A stretch of DNA of 61,721 nt, from contig NZ_PRDW01000014.1 of assembly GCF_002927045.1 (NCBI RefSeq), positions 1 through 61,721 on the forward strand, written 5' to 3'. Each line of letters starts with the position of its first letter. Position 1 is the first letter of the stretch. The position numbers were made by a program, and so were the translations under genes. Of the stretch, positions 25,621-37,384 are shown piece after piece. The notes beneath the pieces were generated by a model. It saw only the letters and a list, made by a program, of their open reading frames with translations, had not been told where the DNA came from and did no database searches. The stretch is from Mycetohabitans endofungorum (GTDB taxonomy: Bacteria; Pseudomonadota; Gammaproteobacteria; Burkholderiales; Burkholderiaceae).

Positions 25621-27507
25621 ATGAATCCCTTCAACGTTTTTTCTCACGCTCATTCTTCCAACGCTGCGAATTTTCAACAACCGGACGGTGTAACGCAAAC
25701 AGGCGCCGACGCCACATCGCGTCAAGGACAGCCACGCGTTCATTCGTCACCTCGGGCTCTTCAGGGGGCGATCATGACCTGGTCGTCGGACCCGACAATA
25801 AGGACCCTGGCAAATTTCTCCAGTACTAGAAATTTTCAACAATCGGACGGCTTAACGCAAACAGGCGCTGACGCCACATCGCGTCAAGAACAGCCACGCG
25901 TTCATTCGTCACGTCGGGCTCGTCAGGAGGCGATCATGACTTGGTCGTCGGATCCGGTAAGGACGACCCTGGCAAATAGTAGCCAGCTTCGGCGAGGTAG
26001 GCGTCAGCAATTCTCTATAACTGAGTCGGTCAACTTTGCGCAATTAGATGATGCGTTGGATGATGACATTCGGCATCCGTTCAATTTTGAAAACCATACC
26101 CGTTCGGATAATGCGAGTGTATGGACACGGGTGCGAACTCGCAGCGGCTCACCCATTCGAGGTCAATCGAGGCCAACACGACGTGATGAACCGGCTACGG
26201 TTGAAGATCAGTATTCACAGCGTCCACCCGTCAATATTTCGTCGCTTAGCAACATGTTCCGGCGTCTTCGATCGCCTTCGGCGTCCAAACAGCAGCAACC
26301 GCTAATAGCCGAGCATGCCGGAACCAGCGTAGTTTCTAATGCTGCGACGATCCAGCAATATCTTGCTGGTCTTAACGTGACCGCAGGTTTTGTTGGTGTA
26401 GCGAACACTCGTTTCGTGCCCGAAATGAATTTTATTTTGTCACGAGAGGATGAGTTGATCCTGTCCGACTTAGAAGACCGCTTTGCCTCTTTAGGGGAAG
26501 CTTGCCCGGAATTTAGGCATAAACCATCCGAGGACGGACGGTTATCGGGCATTTTGCGTTATTTTTCTCATTGGCTAAATGTGAAGCATGGGGGCAGTTT
26601 TGCTGATTATTTGAGGAGTCAGCCGGTTACAGATCGAGCAAATATTTACAATCCTACTACTTCGTTTGATTTATTTAAAAACGATGCTAATTTAAAAATA
26701 GGGTATGGATATAGAGCTAAGCTTGATAGGGCTATTAAAAAATTTAGATGTTTGCTTGAGTGGGAGAGAGGGAAGCAGTTTTCGCAAATGACGGGCTATG
26801 ATGGTTTGAATTTGGAAAATTCTTCGGCCCCCACTCTGGCTAGTGATGCTCGTAATATCATTAGTCTCCGATTGCAAATGTCGTCGCCTAAAGAAAAAGA
26901 TGCTGACATCCTTGATGAATTTCGGAATTCTCCGGTCTATTGTGGTACGTTGTTGAAAATAAAGAATTTTATTAGAAAAGAATTTGGATTTGATGAATCG
27001 TTGAGTATTATAAGGTCAGAGGCTGATAGGGAATTTAATAATGCGCTGGAGGTACTTTTTAAGGCTGATCAAAGTATATCAAAAAATTCCAAGAGCGACT
27101 TTAGGAGATCGATTAATGCTTTGCGCGGAAAAGAAAGAGCTCTTTTGATGGGGGATTACGATAATTTATTGTATCCGCGAGACAAAATAACTTCCGATAT
27201 TATTTATAATTATTGCAAGGATAATGGAATTAGTCTTGGGAATAGTGATATCAACATCAAATCATTGAAAGTTTTTTCTTGTTGGCTGGACGCTAAAGGT
27301 TTTGATATTGATTTGGCGAATATTTTATTCGGGGACCATTGCAAGAGGCAAGTCGATGCGCTGATGGATCAATATGTTTTGGATAAAGAAATTGAGCTAA
27401 GATTTAGAAGTGATATAAAAATATTTGTTGGTAAAATTAGAGATATAGAGAATATAAGGAGTATGTTAAACGGTGGTGCTGGTGTGCATAACAGCGTTAA
27501 CGATTAG
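25621..27507 (+). CDS. AT-rich 628-aa protein with 54-aa tandem duplication, candidate effector
   Basis: No catalytic family is recognised. The first 230 residues are polar and Arg/Ser-rich and include two adjacent 54-residue copies (residues 17-70 and 71-124), each starting NFQQ-DG-TQTGADATSRQ. The C-terminal 350 residues are helical and encoded by markedly AT-rich DNA. They contain two related motifs, RYFSHWLNVKHGGSFADYL and KVFSCWLDAKGFDIDLANIL, which suggests repeated helical modules. No signal peptide is present. Composition, repeats and neighbours (hairpins, F-box-like gene) point to a horizontally acquired, probably host-directed protein; that is inference. A TTG start at 25555 is possible, but neither start has a good ribosome site. 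Confidence 0.6.
   Translation: MNPFNVFSHAHSSNAANFQQPDGVTQTGADATSRQGQPRVHSSPRALQGAIMTWSSDPTIRTLANFSSTRNFQQSDGLTQTGADATSRQEQPRVHSSRRARQEAIMTWSSDPVRTTLANSSQLRRGRRQQFSITESVNFAQLDDALDDDIRHPFNFENHTRSDNASVWTRVRTRSGSPIRGQSRPTRRDEPATVEDQYSQRPPVNISSLSNMFRRLRSPSASKQQQPLIAEHAGTSVVSNAATIQQYLAGLNVTAGFVGVANTRFVPEMNFILSREDELILSDLEDRFASLGEACPEFRHKPSEDGRLSGILRYFSHWLNVKHGGSFADYLRSQPVTDRANIYNPTTSFDLFKNDANLKIGYGYRAKLDRAIKKFRCLLEWERGKQFSQMTGYDGLNLENSSAPTLASDARNIISLRLQMSSPKEKDADILDEFRNSPVYCGTLLKIKNFIRKEFGFDESLSIIRSEADREFNNALEVLFKADQSISKNSKSDFRRSINALRGKERALLMGDYDNLLYPRDKITSDIIYNYCKDNGISLGNSDINIKSLKVFSCWLDAKGFDIDLANILFGDHCKRQVDALMDQYVLDKEIELRFRSDIKIFVGKIRDIENIRSMLNGGAGVHNSVND
25669..25992 (+). repeat. 162-nt in-frame tandem duplication
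   Basis: Two copies, 25669-25830 and 25831-25992, equal in length and mostly identical except in the last quarter. They encode residues 17-124 of the 628-aa protein. Confidence 0.85.
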
Positions 27508-27613
27508 TTCATAGCTAAAGTTTGACCATAATAAGAGCTGATGAAATCGATGACCGCATTCGTGCGTATGCTAGGCATTGGTGACGGTCGTCGACAAATA
27601 GTATAAGCCAACG

Positions 27614-29047
27614 CTACTCGGCAATGTATGTAAGCAGAAAGGTTTGGGTATTTTGAGTAAGTTTGTTACGCTCGACAAAAGCCATGATTTCAATTTTGAC
27701 ATCTCTTTTTTGCTCGGAGGATAATCCCAACATCAAACACATATCTTTCGCTGCTTCAAGCACGTCCACGATGTCCGTTTCATCGCCGCCGTCAAGTAGA
27801 CGTAGTGCAAGTTGCCATATGTGTTTCAATGGTAATGTGTCTCTTAGCATCGCTGCGCTTAATAGTAAGCCAAACGCCGCCATACTACGCTGCGAAGGCT
27901 CCACGCGTTGAATGGTGGTTTCGAGCAGCGAAAATTCATACGCATGTAAAGCGGATGGTAGATACTTTAGCGCGCATGGCAGGTTGCGCAACGCGCTACC
28001 CAATTGGTGATTCGGCAATGACAACGTCATGCTACGTATATTGGAGAAGTACCCCGGCCTTTGAGATTCTGGAACGACCCATATTGTCTCGGCCAATGCG
28101 CCAATCGGTGCACCTTGGTGCGACGGTGGCAGGCGCTGTGCCCATTGTTGAAGTATTTCATAATATTCGGCAGCTTTCGTCTTATTGACACTCCAGTATA
28201 AACGCGACAAGAGTTCCGCCAGTTTTATAATCAAATCGGCTTGCCCGGCCACGCTTAAATTGGGAAGCCGGTTTAGGAAAACCCGATATTCGCTTTCAAA
28301 CTGCGAGGGGTCGATTGGCAGGCATTCTAGCAGCGATGCCAGCTCGGCCCAGGTATTGTCCTGCTCTCTGCCTCGTCGTTCGGCAATTGCATACGCAAAA
28401 TTATACATTTTGAGTTGCTGCGGGGCTGGACAATCGCTTATAAGTTCGATCATCTTTCTTTGTATCTGCAAGCGTTGCTTTTGGGGCATGCGGTCTGCAG
28501 CCTCAAAAATAAGTGAGAATGCCGTTGGCTTTTGCGCATCGGGCAAGTCTAATATTAGCCACCCCAGCGTTCTGAGTGGCTCGGCGCGCAACGCAGGGTT
28601 TATGCGGATGCGTTCAATCTCGGCTAACAACTGAAGCACTGATGCTAAATCAAAAGTTCTTTCTCCTAGGCGCAAGGCGCGTGCATAGCAAAGATAACGT
28701 AGCCGCTGTTCTCGCAGCACGTGGTATGTGCGCCTGTCCACGGTCGATAGATCGCCGATAAGATAAAAGGGTAGGTAGTCGGCCACCTGTTGGATGATTT
28801 CGAGCGGCAGATCTCGGTAGGTTGTCGGACGGTTTTTACGAACTATTGTTGAGCCATTTGCTGGTTCTTTGGCTTGATTTTCCGCTGTACAGATCAGCGG
28901 CTCTTTCAACGTATATGTGTTCTCGGGTGCCAGCTGACGTAATGAGCCAGGCGGCGCGGCTGCAGCAGCATGATGGTTTTGCGAGCTCTGCAGTGCGCAC
29001 ATAGTCACCTGAGCGCTGATAGATGCAAGGTTAGGGTCAAAATCCAT
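27614..29047 (-). CDS. F-box-like protein, candidate host-directed effector (MDFD family)
   Basis: A 477-residue protein. The N-terminal 75 residues are polar, with a short Ala run and no signal peptide. Residues 77-117 (YRDLPLEIIQQVADYLP, then DLSTVDRRTYHVLREQRL) fit the F-box pattern LPxE-I-YLP-DL--V-R, the motif by which eukaryotic proteins bind Skp1 in SCF ubiquitin ligases. The remaining 350 residues are helical, with blocks shared with the second copy at 60808, for example WAELASLL and QRLPPSHQGAPIGALAE. They may form the substrate-binding part. Bacterial F-box effectors are known (Ralstonia GALA, Agrobacterium VirF). Delivery into a host is inferred; no hrpII box was found upstream. 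Confidence 0.65.
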   Translation of the reverse strand: MDFDPNLASISAQVTMCALQSSQNHHAAAAAPPGSLRQLAPENTYTLKEPLICTAENQAKEPANGSTIVRKNRPTTYRDLPLEIIQQVADYLPFYLIGDLSTVDRRTYHVLREQRLRYLCYARALRLGERTFDLASVLQLLAEIERIRINPALRAEPLRTLGWLILDLPDAQKPTAFSLIFEAADRMPQKQRLQIQRKMIELISDCPAPQQLKMYNFAYAIAERRGREQDNTWAELASLLECLPIDPSQFESEYRVFLNRLPNLSVAGQADLIIKLAELLSRLYWSVNKTKAAEYYEILQQWAQRLPPSHQGAPIGALAETIWVVPESQRPGYFSNIRSMTLSLPNHQLGSALRNLPCALKYLPSALHAYEFSLLETTIQRVEPSQRSMAAFGLLLSAAMLRDTLPLKHIWQLALRLLDGGDETDIVDVLEAAKDMCLMLGLSSEQKRDVKIEIMAFVERNKLTQNTQTFLLTYIAE

Positions 29048-30912
<1,865 letters not shown>

Positions 30913-30979
30913 CGCTCCGCTGCGCCGCATCGCAAGGCAAGCAGCATGACCGTACTCTAACTTTCAGGGATGAGGCAGC

Positions 30980-32425
30980 ATGGTTACGTCGAGCTATACG
31001 GACACCCGACTTCTCATTGACGGCCAGTGGTGCGATGCGGCGAGCGGCAAGACGCTCGACGTGCTCAATCCGGCGAACGGCCAGGTCATTGGCCGCGTCG
31101 CGCACGCCGGCATCGCGGATTTGGACCGCGCGTTGACGGCTGCACAGCGCGGCTTCGATACTTGGCGTAAAGTACCGGCCCACGAGCGCGCGGCGACGAT
31201 GCGCAAGGCCGCGGCGCTGGTGCGCGAGCGCGCCGAAGGGATCGCGCGGCTGATGACACAGGAGCAGGGCAAGCCGTTTGCAGAAGCGCGGATCGAGGTG
31301 TTGTCGGCAGCCGATATCATCGAATGGTTCGCGGATGAAGGGCGGCGCGTATATGGTCGCATCGTGCCGTCGCGCAATCTTGCAGTGCAGCAGTCGGTGC
31401 TGAAGGAGCCGATCGGGCCAGTCGCCGCCTTTACGCCTTGGAATTTTCCGGTCAACCAGGTAGTGCGCAAGCTCAGCGCGGCGCTCGCATGCGGGTGCTC
31501 GTTCCTCGTGAAGGCACCGGAGGAAACGCCGGCGTCGCCGGCGGGGCTGCTGCAGGCGTTCGTTGACGCCGGCGTGCCGGCCGGCACCGTCGGACTCGTG
31601 TTCGGCGATCCCGCGGAAATCTCGAGCTACCTGATTCCGCACCCGGTGATCCGCAAGGTGACGTTTACCGGATCGACGCCAGTCGGCAAGCAACTCGCGG
31701 CGTTGGCCGGCGCGCACATGAAGCGTGCGACGATGGAGTTGGGTGGCCACGCGCCGGTGATCGTCGCCGAGGACGCCGACATCGCGTTGGCGATCAAGGC
31801 AGCTGGTGGGGCGAAGTTCCGGAACGCGGGGCAGGTGTGTATTTCGCCGACGCGTTTCCTGGTACACAACAGCATCCGCGAGGCATTCGAGGCGGCACTG
31901 GTTAAGCACGCACAGGGTTTGAAACTCGGTGACGGGCTTGCAGAAGGCACCACGCTCGGCCCGTTGGCGAACGCGCGTCGTCTTGCGGCGATGACGCGGA
32001 TCGTCGAGAATGCGCGCGCCACCGGCGCGACGGTGGCCACCGGCGGCGAGCGGGTCGGCTCCGCAGGCAATTTCTTTGCGCCGACGGTATTGACGAACGT
32101 ATCCCGGGAGGCGGACGTGTTCAATCATGAGCCATTCGGGCCTGTTGCCGCGGTCCGCGGCTTCGACCGGCTCGAGGACGCGATCGCCGAAGCGAATCGG
32201 TTGCCGTATGGCCTTGCTGGCTATGCGTTCACGCGTTCCGTGCGCAACGTGCATTTGCTCTCTCTGCAGCTCGAGGTCGGCATGCTTTGGATTAATCAGC
32301 CTGCGACGTCGTGGCCTGAAATGCCGTTTGGCGGCGTCAAGGATTCAGGGTATGGGTCCGAGGGTGGGCCGGAGGCGATGGATGCCTATCTGGTCACCAA
32401 GGCGGTGTCCGTGACGGCGGTTTGA
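30980..32425 (+). CDS. gabD: NAD(P)-dependent succinate-semialdehyde dehydrogenase-type aldehyde dehydrogenase
   Basis: A 481-residue ALDH-superfamily enzyme. The catalytic Glu is in [11 protein letters not shown] and the nucleophilic Cys in [12 protein letters not shown]; the cofactor loop is [12 protein letters not shown], and the oxyanion Asn is in [11 protein letters not shown]. Closest wording is to the succinate-semialdehyde dehydrogenase (GabD) group that feeds succinate to the TCA cycle, but related semialdehydes are possible. The ATG follows argG by 68 bases on the same strand. Intact and of normal length. Confidence 0.85.
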   Translation: MVTSSYTDTRLLIDGQWCDAASGKTLDVLNPANGQVIGRVAHAGIADLDRALTAAQRGFDTWRKVPAHERAATMRKAAALVRERAEGIARLMTQEQGKPFAEARIEVLSAADIIEWFADEGRRVYGRIVPSRNLAVQQSVLKEPIGPVAAFTPWNFPVNQVVRKLSAALACGCSFLVKAPEETPASPAGLLQAFVDAGVPAGTVGLVFGDPAEISSYLIPHPVIRKVTFTGSTPVGKQLAALAGAHMKRATMELGGHAPVIVAEDADIALAIKAAGGAKFRNAGQVCISPTRFLVHNSIREAFEAALVKHAQGLKLGDGLAEGTTLGPLANARRLAAMTRIVENARATGATVATGGERVGSAGNFFAPTVLTNVSREADVFNHEPFGPVAAVRGFDRLEDAIAEANRLPYGLAGYAFTRSVRNVHLLSLQLEVGMLWINQPATSWPEMPFGGVKDSGYGSEGGPEAMDAYLVTKAVSVTAV

Positions 32426-32902
32426 TTTCGCTGTGACGCCGCCGCCGCGGTATTCGGGCGCTCGGCGGGGCTGGCCGATATAGGCCCCGCGCCTCACGCT
32501 CGAGAATAGGCTCTTTCACGCGAAGCCGGCCGGCGGCCTATGCAACCGCCCCATCCGGCCACCCAAGGCTGCTGTCAGGAGCGGAAATAGGTTAGCGGAA
32601 ATCGGATAAATCCGCTCAAAAGGGTTTGCGTTGCCTTAAAGTGAAGTTACGTCGCAGGATGGATGCGACGCATTATTGTTACCGAGCGAGTAGCGCCGAT
32701 CGTAGCTTTAGGCCGACCGTCAGTCTATTAACAAGCCTATAACTAAAGGCTTTTTTCATCGGTGGGCGCGTTGTGACTCGGTCGCTGTAAGGTGGCGCGG
32801 GCTGTGCACCGGCGCCGTGGTGCATCGTCACGGTTGCGGGGCAAGCATGCGAGCCAGAGGCGGTAGAATTCACTTTTTCCTAGATAGTCTGCGATAACCG
32901 AT
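32426..32902. other. Intergenic stretch
   Basis: About 475 bases between the dehydrogenase gene and the broken TetR gene. No gene or clear structured element was seen. Confidence 0.45.
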
Positions 32903-33193
32903 TTGACAGCCATGTCGATAAAAAACAGCGTCCCGTCGAAAGCGCGGCATACGATCAAGCCCGCAGACGTGCGGCGCGAGGAACTTATGGATGCCGGTGC
33001 CAAGCTATTTGTGCTGAACGGCATCGACAAGACGACGATCGACGACATCGTCATTGAGGCAGCCAATTCGAAGGGTACGTTCTATCATTATTTCAAGTAG
33101 AAGGATGAACCCGTTGACGCATTGCGAGGCAATTTTCAAGGCCTGGTGATGTTGTTTGCGAGGCTGCAGACAGCCGATGCGCAGGGCGCTTGA
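32903..33193 (+). pseudogene. TetR-family regulator broken by a nonsense codon
   Basis: The first 65 codons give a complete TetR DNA-binding domain (RREELMDAGAKLFVLNGIDKT, then TFYHYFK). A TAG follows directly at the FYHYFK-x-KDE junction where the family has Ser or a similar residue. The same frame continues KDEPVDALRGNFQGLVMLFA and stops again at about 33193, so most of the ligand domain is also missing. No function is expected beyond possible residual DNA-binding peptide. Confidence 0.7.
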
Positions 33194-33317
33194 AGTGTCG
33201 CGTGGTTTGCGTTTAGATTAGCGTTCGCTATGTTCACCGGTCTGCGTGATGGTTGCGGACCGTCGCGGCGGCATTGGCCGGGTGCAGGAATTCCGCGCGA
33301 TATTTGCAGGGGGAGCC

Positions 33318-35969
33318 ATGTCCGTGCTCGACGAATCTCGGCGCCATGTGGGTGGCGACGGTGAAATGGCACAGCGGATTCGGGCGTTCGACTGGTCCAT
33401 GACCGAATTGGGCCCGATCGAGCGCTGGCCGCAGAGCCTGGTGTCGGTGATGCAAGTGGTGCTGGCCTCTCCAGTGCCGATGGTGGTGCTGTGGGGCGCC
33501 GATGGCTATATGCTATACAACGATGCGTATGCGGTATTTGCCGGCGGTCGGCATCCGTACTTGCTCGGCTGTCCGGTCGAGCAAGGCTGGCCGGAAGTGG
33601 CCGCGTTCAACCGCCGCGTGCTGGAGACTTGCCTTGCCGGCGGCACGCTGACGTATCGCGACAAGGAGCTTGTGTTGCTGCGCGACGGCAAGCCGGAGGA
33701 CGTCTGGATGGACTTGTATTACAGTCCAGTCGCCGGCGATGATGACGTGCCTGCGGGCGTTATCGCGGTAGTCGTGGAGACAACCGAGCGCGTGTTGACG
33801 GAACAATCGCGGCAACGCGCGGAGGGCGCGCTGCGGTTAGCCAACGAGCGGTTGCAACTCGCGCTCAATACCGGCGCGGTACTTGGCACGTGGGTCTGGG
33901 ACGTTGGCTCCGGCACGGTTAGCGGCGACGAACGCTTTACCCGCACCTTCGGCGATGTTTCGCAGCGAAAAGTCTGTGGCATCGGCGATTTATTGTCCAT
34001 TCAGCAGGTTGATCCTGACGATGTCGCGCAAGTGCAGGCGCAGATGCTTGCGTCGCTGCGTGCGCAAACGCCGTTTCGCGCCGAATACCGGATCATACGC
34101 GCGAACGGCGAATTCCTTTGGGTGCAGTCGAGTGGACAGTGGGAGTTGGATGCGCATGGAGGGCCACGCCGGCTGCCCGGCGTGCTGATCGACATTCATG
34201 AGCGCAAGGTCGCGGAAGCGGCATTAGTGCAGTTGACGGCCACCCTGGAGCAGCGGGTCAAGGACGCGGTTTCCGCGCGGGCGGCGGTGGAGGCGCAACT
34301 GCGGCAGGCGCAAAAAATGGAGGCGCTGGGCAGTCTCACCGGCGGTGTCGCCCACGACTTCAATAATGTCTTGCAAGTGATCAACGGCAACCTGCAAATG
34401 TTGTCGGCGGAACTGGCTAACCACCCGGTCGCGCAACGCCGGATTGCAACCGCGGCGGAGGCGGTGCGGCGCGGTGCCCGGCTGGCGTCGCACCTACTCG
34501 CGTTCGCGCGACGCCAGCCTTTGTCGCCGTCGGTGGTTTGTCCGCGGCAGTTGCTCGAAGGCATGGACGAGATGGTTCATCGTTCGCTTGGCGAGACGGT
34601 CAATATTGATACGATCGTGCCGGACGATTTGTGGAACGTGCTGGTCGACCGCAATCAGTTGGAGAACGCGCTGCTGAATCTGGCCATCAACGCTCGTGAC
34701 GCGATGTGCGGCGAGGGCACGTTGACGATCGCCGCACGCAACGTGATGCTGGACGGCAAGCCGGACAATGGTCACGGCGGTGGCGGCGACACTGAAGTCA
34801 GACCGGGCGAGTACGTTTGTTTTTCAGTCTCGGATACCGGTGTGGGCATGTCTGCCGAGGTGCTCGAGCATGCGTTCGAGCCATTCTACACGACCAAGCC
34901 GGAAGGCCATGGAACCGGGCTGGGCTTGAGCATGGTATTCGGCTTTGTCAAGCAAAGCGGCGGTCACATGGAGATTGATAGCGTGGTCGGGCGCGGCACG
35001 ACGGTCGAGTTGTTTTTCCCGCGCTCGCTCGAGACGCTGTGCGCGGACTCGCCCGCGACGTCGGGCGGCGTGCCGCGTGGTAACGAGACGGTGCTCATCG
35101 TCGAAGACGATGCGGACGTGCGTCTGACCGCTGTCGACATGATTGCGCAGCTTGGCTACCAGGTGTTGACTGCATCGACCGGCGACGAGGCCAAGGCGAT
35201 ACTGCTCGGCGACGCGCGCATTGACCTGCTGTTCACCGATGTCGTGATGCCGGGGGACGTGAAGAGCCCCGAACTTGCCCGCCTTGCCGCGCAACGGGTG
35301 CCGTCTGTGCCCGTGGTGTTCACGTCGGGTTACACGCGCGACGAGATTTTCCATCATGGCCGGCTCGATCCGGGCGTGACGTTGCTGGCCAAGCCGTATC
35401 GGCGTGATGAGTTGGCGCATAAGCTGCGCAGTGCGCTCGAAGGGCAGTCTGGGGGACGGGCGATGCCTCCTCAGTCGGCACTGTCGAGTTCCAATGTCGA
35501 GTCGCCATCGCCGTCTATTCTACCAGCCGAATCGGTATCGCCCTCCCCATTGCCATTACTTGTGGCGGCACAGTCCGCCGTCCCCGGGCCGTGCGGCGAA
35601 GAAGGGCAGTTGCCATGTCATGTGCTTCTGGTGGAAGACGACGCACCCTCGCGTGAGGCGATGCGCGACCTGATCGAAGTGATGGGGCTGCGGTGCTGTG
35701 CGGCCGGCAGCGCGGAGGAAGCGCTGAAGCGGGCCGCGGCGCAGCGCTATGATGTCCTGCTGAGTGATCTCACGTTGCCCGGCATGGCTGGCGACCAGCT
35801 TGCATTAGCGCTGCGGCGTACCCAGCCGCATGTTCATGTGTTTCTGATGTCGGGGTACGGGCAATGCGCGGATGTTGACCCATTGCTCGACGATGTTCCC
35901 GTACTGCAAAAGCCGTTGGACGCGCTGGCGCTTGGCCGTCGGCTTGCGGCGTGCCGCAAATCGGCGTAG
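33318..35969 (+). CDS. Hybrid sensor histidine kinase with two PAS-like and two receiver domains
   Basis: An 883-residue cytoplasmic kinase with no membrane segment seen. In order: PAS-like region (about 30-170), second PAS/PAC (about 190-300, ending LIDIHERKVAEAAL), short coiled coil, HisKA with phospho-acceptor His346 (GGVAHDFNNVLQ), HATPase with DTGVGM and GTGLGLSMVFGFV, receiver 1 with phospho-Asp near 640 (LLFTDVVMPGD), a Ser/Pro-rich linker, and receiver 2 with Asp817 (VLLSDLTLPGM). GGGAG precedes ATG 33318; the open frame back to 33246 is less likely. No partner regulator is adjacent, so output is unknown. Confidence 0.9.
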   Translation: MSVLDESRRHVGGDGEMAQRIRAFDWSMTELGPIERWPQSLVSVMQVVLASPVPMVVLWGADGYMLYNDAYAVFAGGRHPYLLGCPVEQGWPEVAAFNRRVLETCLAGGTLTYRDKELVLLRDGKPEDVWMDLYYSPVAGDDDVPAGVIAVVVETTERVLTEQSRQRAEGALRLANERLQLALNTGAVLGTWVWDVGSGTVSGDERFTRTFGDVSQRKVCGIGDLLSIQQVDPDDVAQVQAQMLASLRAQTPFRAEYRIIRANGEFLWVQSSGQWELDAHGGPRRLPGVLIDIHERKVAEAALVQLTATLEQRVKDAVSARAAVEAQLRQAQKMEALGSLTGGVAHDFNNVLQVINGNLQMLSAELANHPVAQRRIATAAEAVRRGARLASHLLAFARRQPLSPSVVCPRQLLEGMDEMVHRSLGETVNIDTIVPDDLWNVLVDRNQLENALLNLAINARDAMCGEGTLTIAARNVMLDGKPDNGHGGGGDTEVRPGEYVCFSVSDTGVGMSAEVLEHAFEPFYTTKPEGHGTGLGLSMVFGFVKQSGGHMEIDSVVGRGTTVELFFPRSLETLCADSPATSGGVPRGNETVLIVEDDADVRLTAVDMIAQLGYQVLTASTGDEAKAILLGDARIDLLFTDVVMPGDVKSPELARLAAQRVPSVPVVFTSGYTRDEIFHHGRLDPGVTLLAKPYRRDELAHKLRSALEGQSGGRAMPPQSALSSSNVESPSPSILPAESVSPSPLPLLVAAQSAVPGPCGEEGQLPCHVLLVEDDAPSREAMRDLIEVMGLRCCAAGSAEEALKRAAAQRYDVLLSDLTLPGMAGDQLALALRRTQPHVHVFLMSGYGQCADVDPLLDDVPVLQKPLDALALGRRLAACRKSA

Positions 35970-36089
35970 CGGCCGCCCGCTGGCTGTCAGCGCAGTCGCA
36001 GCGCGATATGACGATATTCCCGGGTAAGCAACTTGCTGAGGTCGGTGCGTTCACGCTATTCCTTAACCTATCGACAGTCGGAGAGAGCA

Positions 36090-37334
36090 ATGGCATCTGG
36101 AACGGACGCACGCACACGCGAAAAGCGGCGGCTCGGCGGCTGGCTTCCCAACCGGGAAGACGTGCTGGCGCAGTATCGGCTGGAATTGGCGGCGCGCGCA
36201 AAAGCACGCCCCGACTTGCGTACCAGCGTGGTTCAGGAACTGGCTGCGTTGGTGGGCAATGATGCCGTATTACGCATGAACCTCGAACGGGCCATCGATG
36301 ATGCGCGTGGCGCGGGTTACCAACTGGGCTACGCGACGATCGACGAGTTGATGTCCTTGATCGACTATCTGATGACGTATGCACCGCCCTTCAGCGAGTC
36401 GAGCCTGATCATCTGCCCTCTCAATGCGTTGCTCGACTGGCCGATGTGCATGCCGTCCGGCTATGCATTTTTTCGTGACCCGGCGCTCAACGCGCAACTC
36501 AAGCGGGTATTGAATCATTGGTGCGGGTTCCTGAGCGGTCCGTACTCCCGAACGCACCTGAACACCCAATCGCCGGATGGTTGGTTCTGCGACGAAGCGT
36601 TAAAAAAAATTGGCATGATGGAATTCATCTGCGATCCCAAGCAGCCGTATTGGGGCTTCGCATCCTGGAATAGTTTCTTTACACGCCAGTTCAAGCCCGG
36701 CGCGCGGCCTGTCGACGCGCCGCACGACTCCAAGGTCATTGTCAGTGCCTGCGAGGCGTCGCCATATAACATCCGCTCGGACGTCCAGCTTCATAATCGC
36801 TTTTGGATCAAAGAGCAGCCCTATTCGTTGCAGGAAATTCTAACGACGGGCGAGCGCGAATTGGCCAAGCGGTTCGTCGGCGGATCCGTGTACCAGGCAT
36901 ACTTGAGCGCATACAACTATCATCGTTGGCATGCGCCGGTCAGTGGTACGGTATCGAAGGCATACTGGGTCGATGGCAGCTATTATTCCGATCTCGAGGC
37001 CGAGGGTGTCAACCCGAGCGGGCTGAATGCCTCGCAGGGCTACACCACCGCGATCGCCGCGCGGGCGGTGATCGTGATCGATTGCGATGATTGTGCGCTC
37101 GGGCAGGTCGCGTGCGTGTTCGTCGGAATGGCCGAGGTCTCGTCATGCAATATCGTGGCGTTGCCTGGGCAACATGTGGACAAGGGCGACGAGATCGGCT
37201 ATTTCCAGTACGGCGGCTCCACGTACTGCCTGATATTCGAGCCTGGTGTGATCGAGCAGTTCGAGCCGCAGCCGCCATTCGACGACAATGCCACGCCAAT
37301 CAAGGTCAATGCGCGGCTGGCGATGGCGCGATAG
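36090..37334 (+). CDS. PsiD-like decarboxylase of the phosphatidylserine decarboxylase family
   Basis: A 414-residue pyruvoyl-type enzyme. Residues 30-180 match the PSDC-related N-terminal domain, and the catalytic half has NSFFTRQFKPGARPV, CEASPYNI, YHRWHAPVSGTV, VGMAEVSSCNI, GQHVDKGDEIGYFQYGGST. Self-cleavage to form the pyruvoyl group is expected between Gly376 and Ser377. This layout is that of fungal PsiD-type L-tryptophan decarboxylases (psilocybin pathway), not of membrane-bound bacterial Psd, which is shorter and ends LGST. Substrate is therefore uncertain: aromatic amino acid or phosphatidylserine. GAGAGAG precedes ATG 36090. Confidence 0.8.
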   Translation: MASGTDARTREKRRLGGWLPNREDVLAQYRLELAARAKARPDLRTSVVQELAALVGNDAVLRMNLERAIDDARGAGYQLGYATIDELMSLIDYLMTYAPPFSESSLIICPLNALLDWPMCMPSGYAFFRDPALNAQLKRVLNHWCGFLSGPYSRTHLNTQSPDGWFCDEALKKIGMMEFICDPKQPYWGFASWNSFFTRQFKPGARPVDAPHDSKVIVSACEASPYNIRSDVQLHNRFWIKEQPYSLQEILTTGERELAKRFVGGSVYQAYLSAYNYHRWHAPVSGTVSKAYWVDGSYYSDLEAEGVNPSGLNASQGYTTAIAARAVIVIDCDDCALGQVACVFVGMAEVSSCNIVALPGQHVDKGDEIGYFQYGGSTYCLIFEPGVIEQFEPQPPFDDNATPIKVNARLAMAR

Positions 37335-37384
37335 ACCCCGCCGCATGCTGTAACGCAATACCCGCTGGCGCTCGCCCGGCGGGC

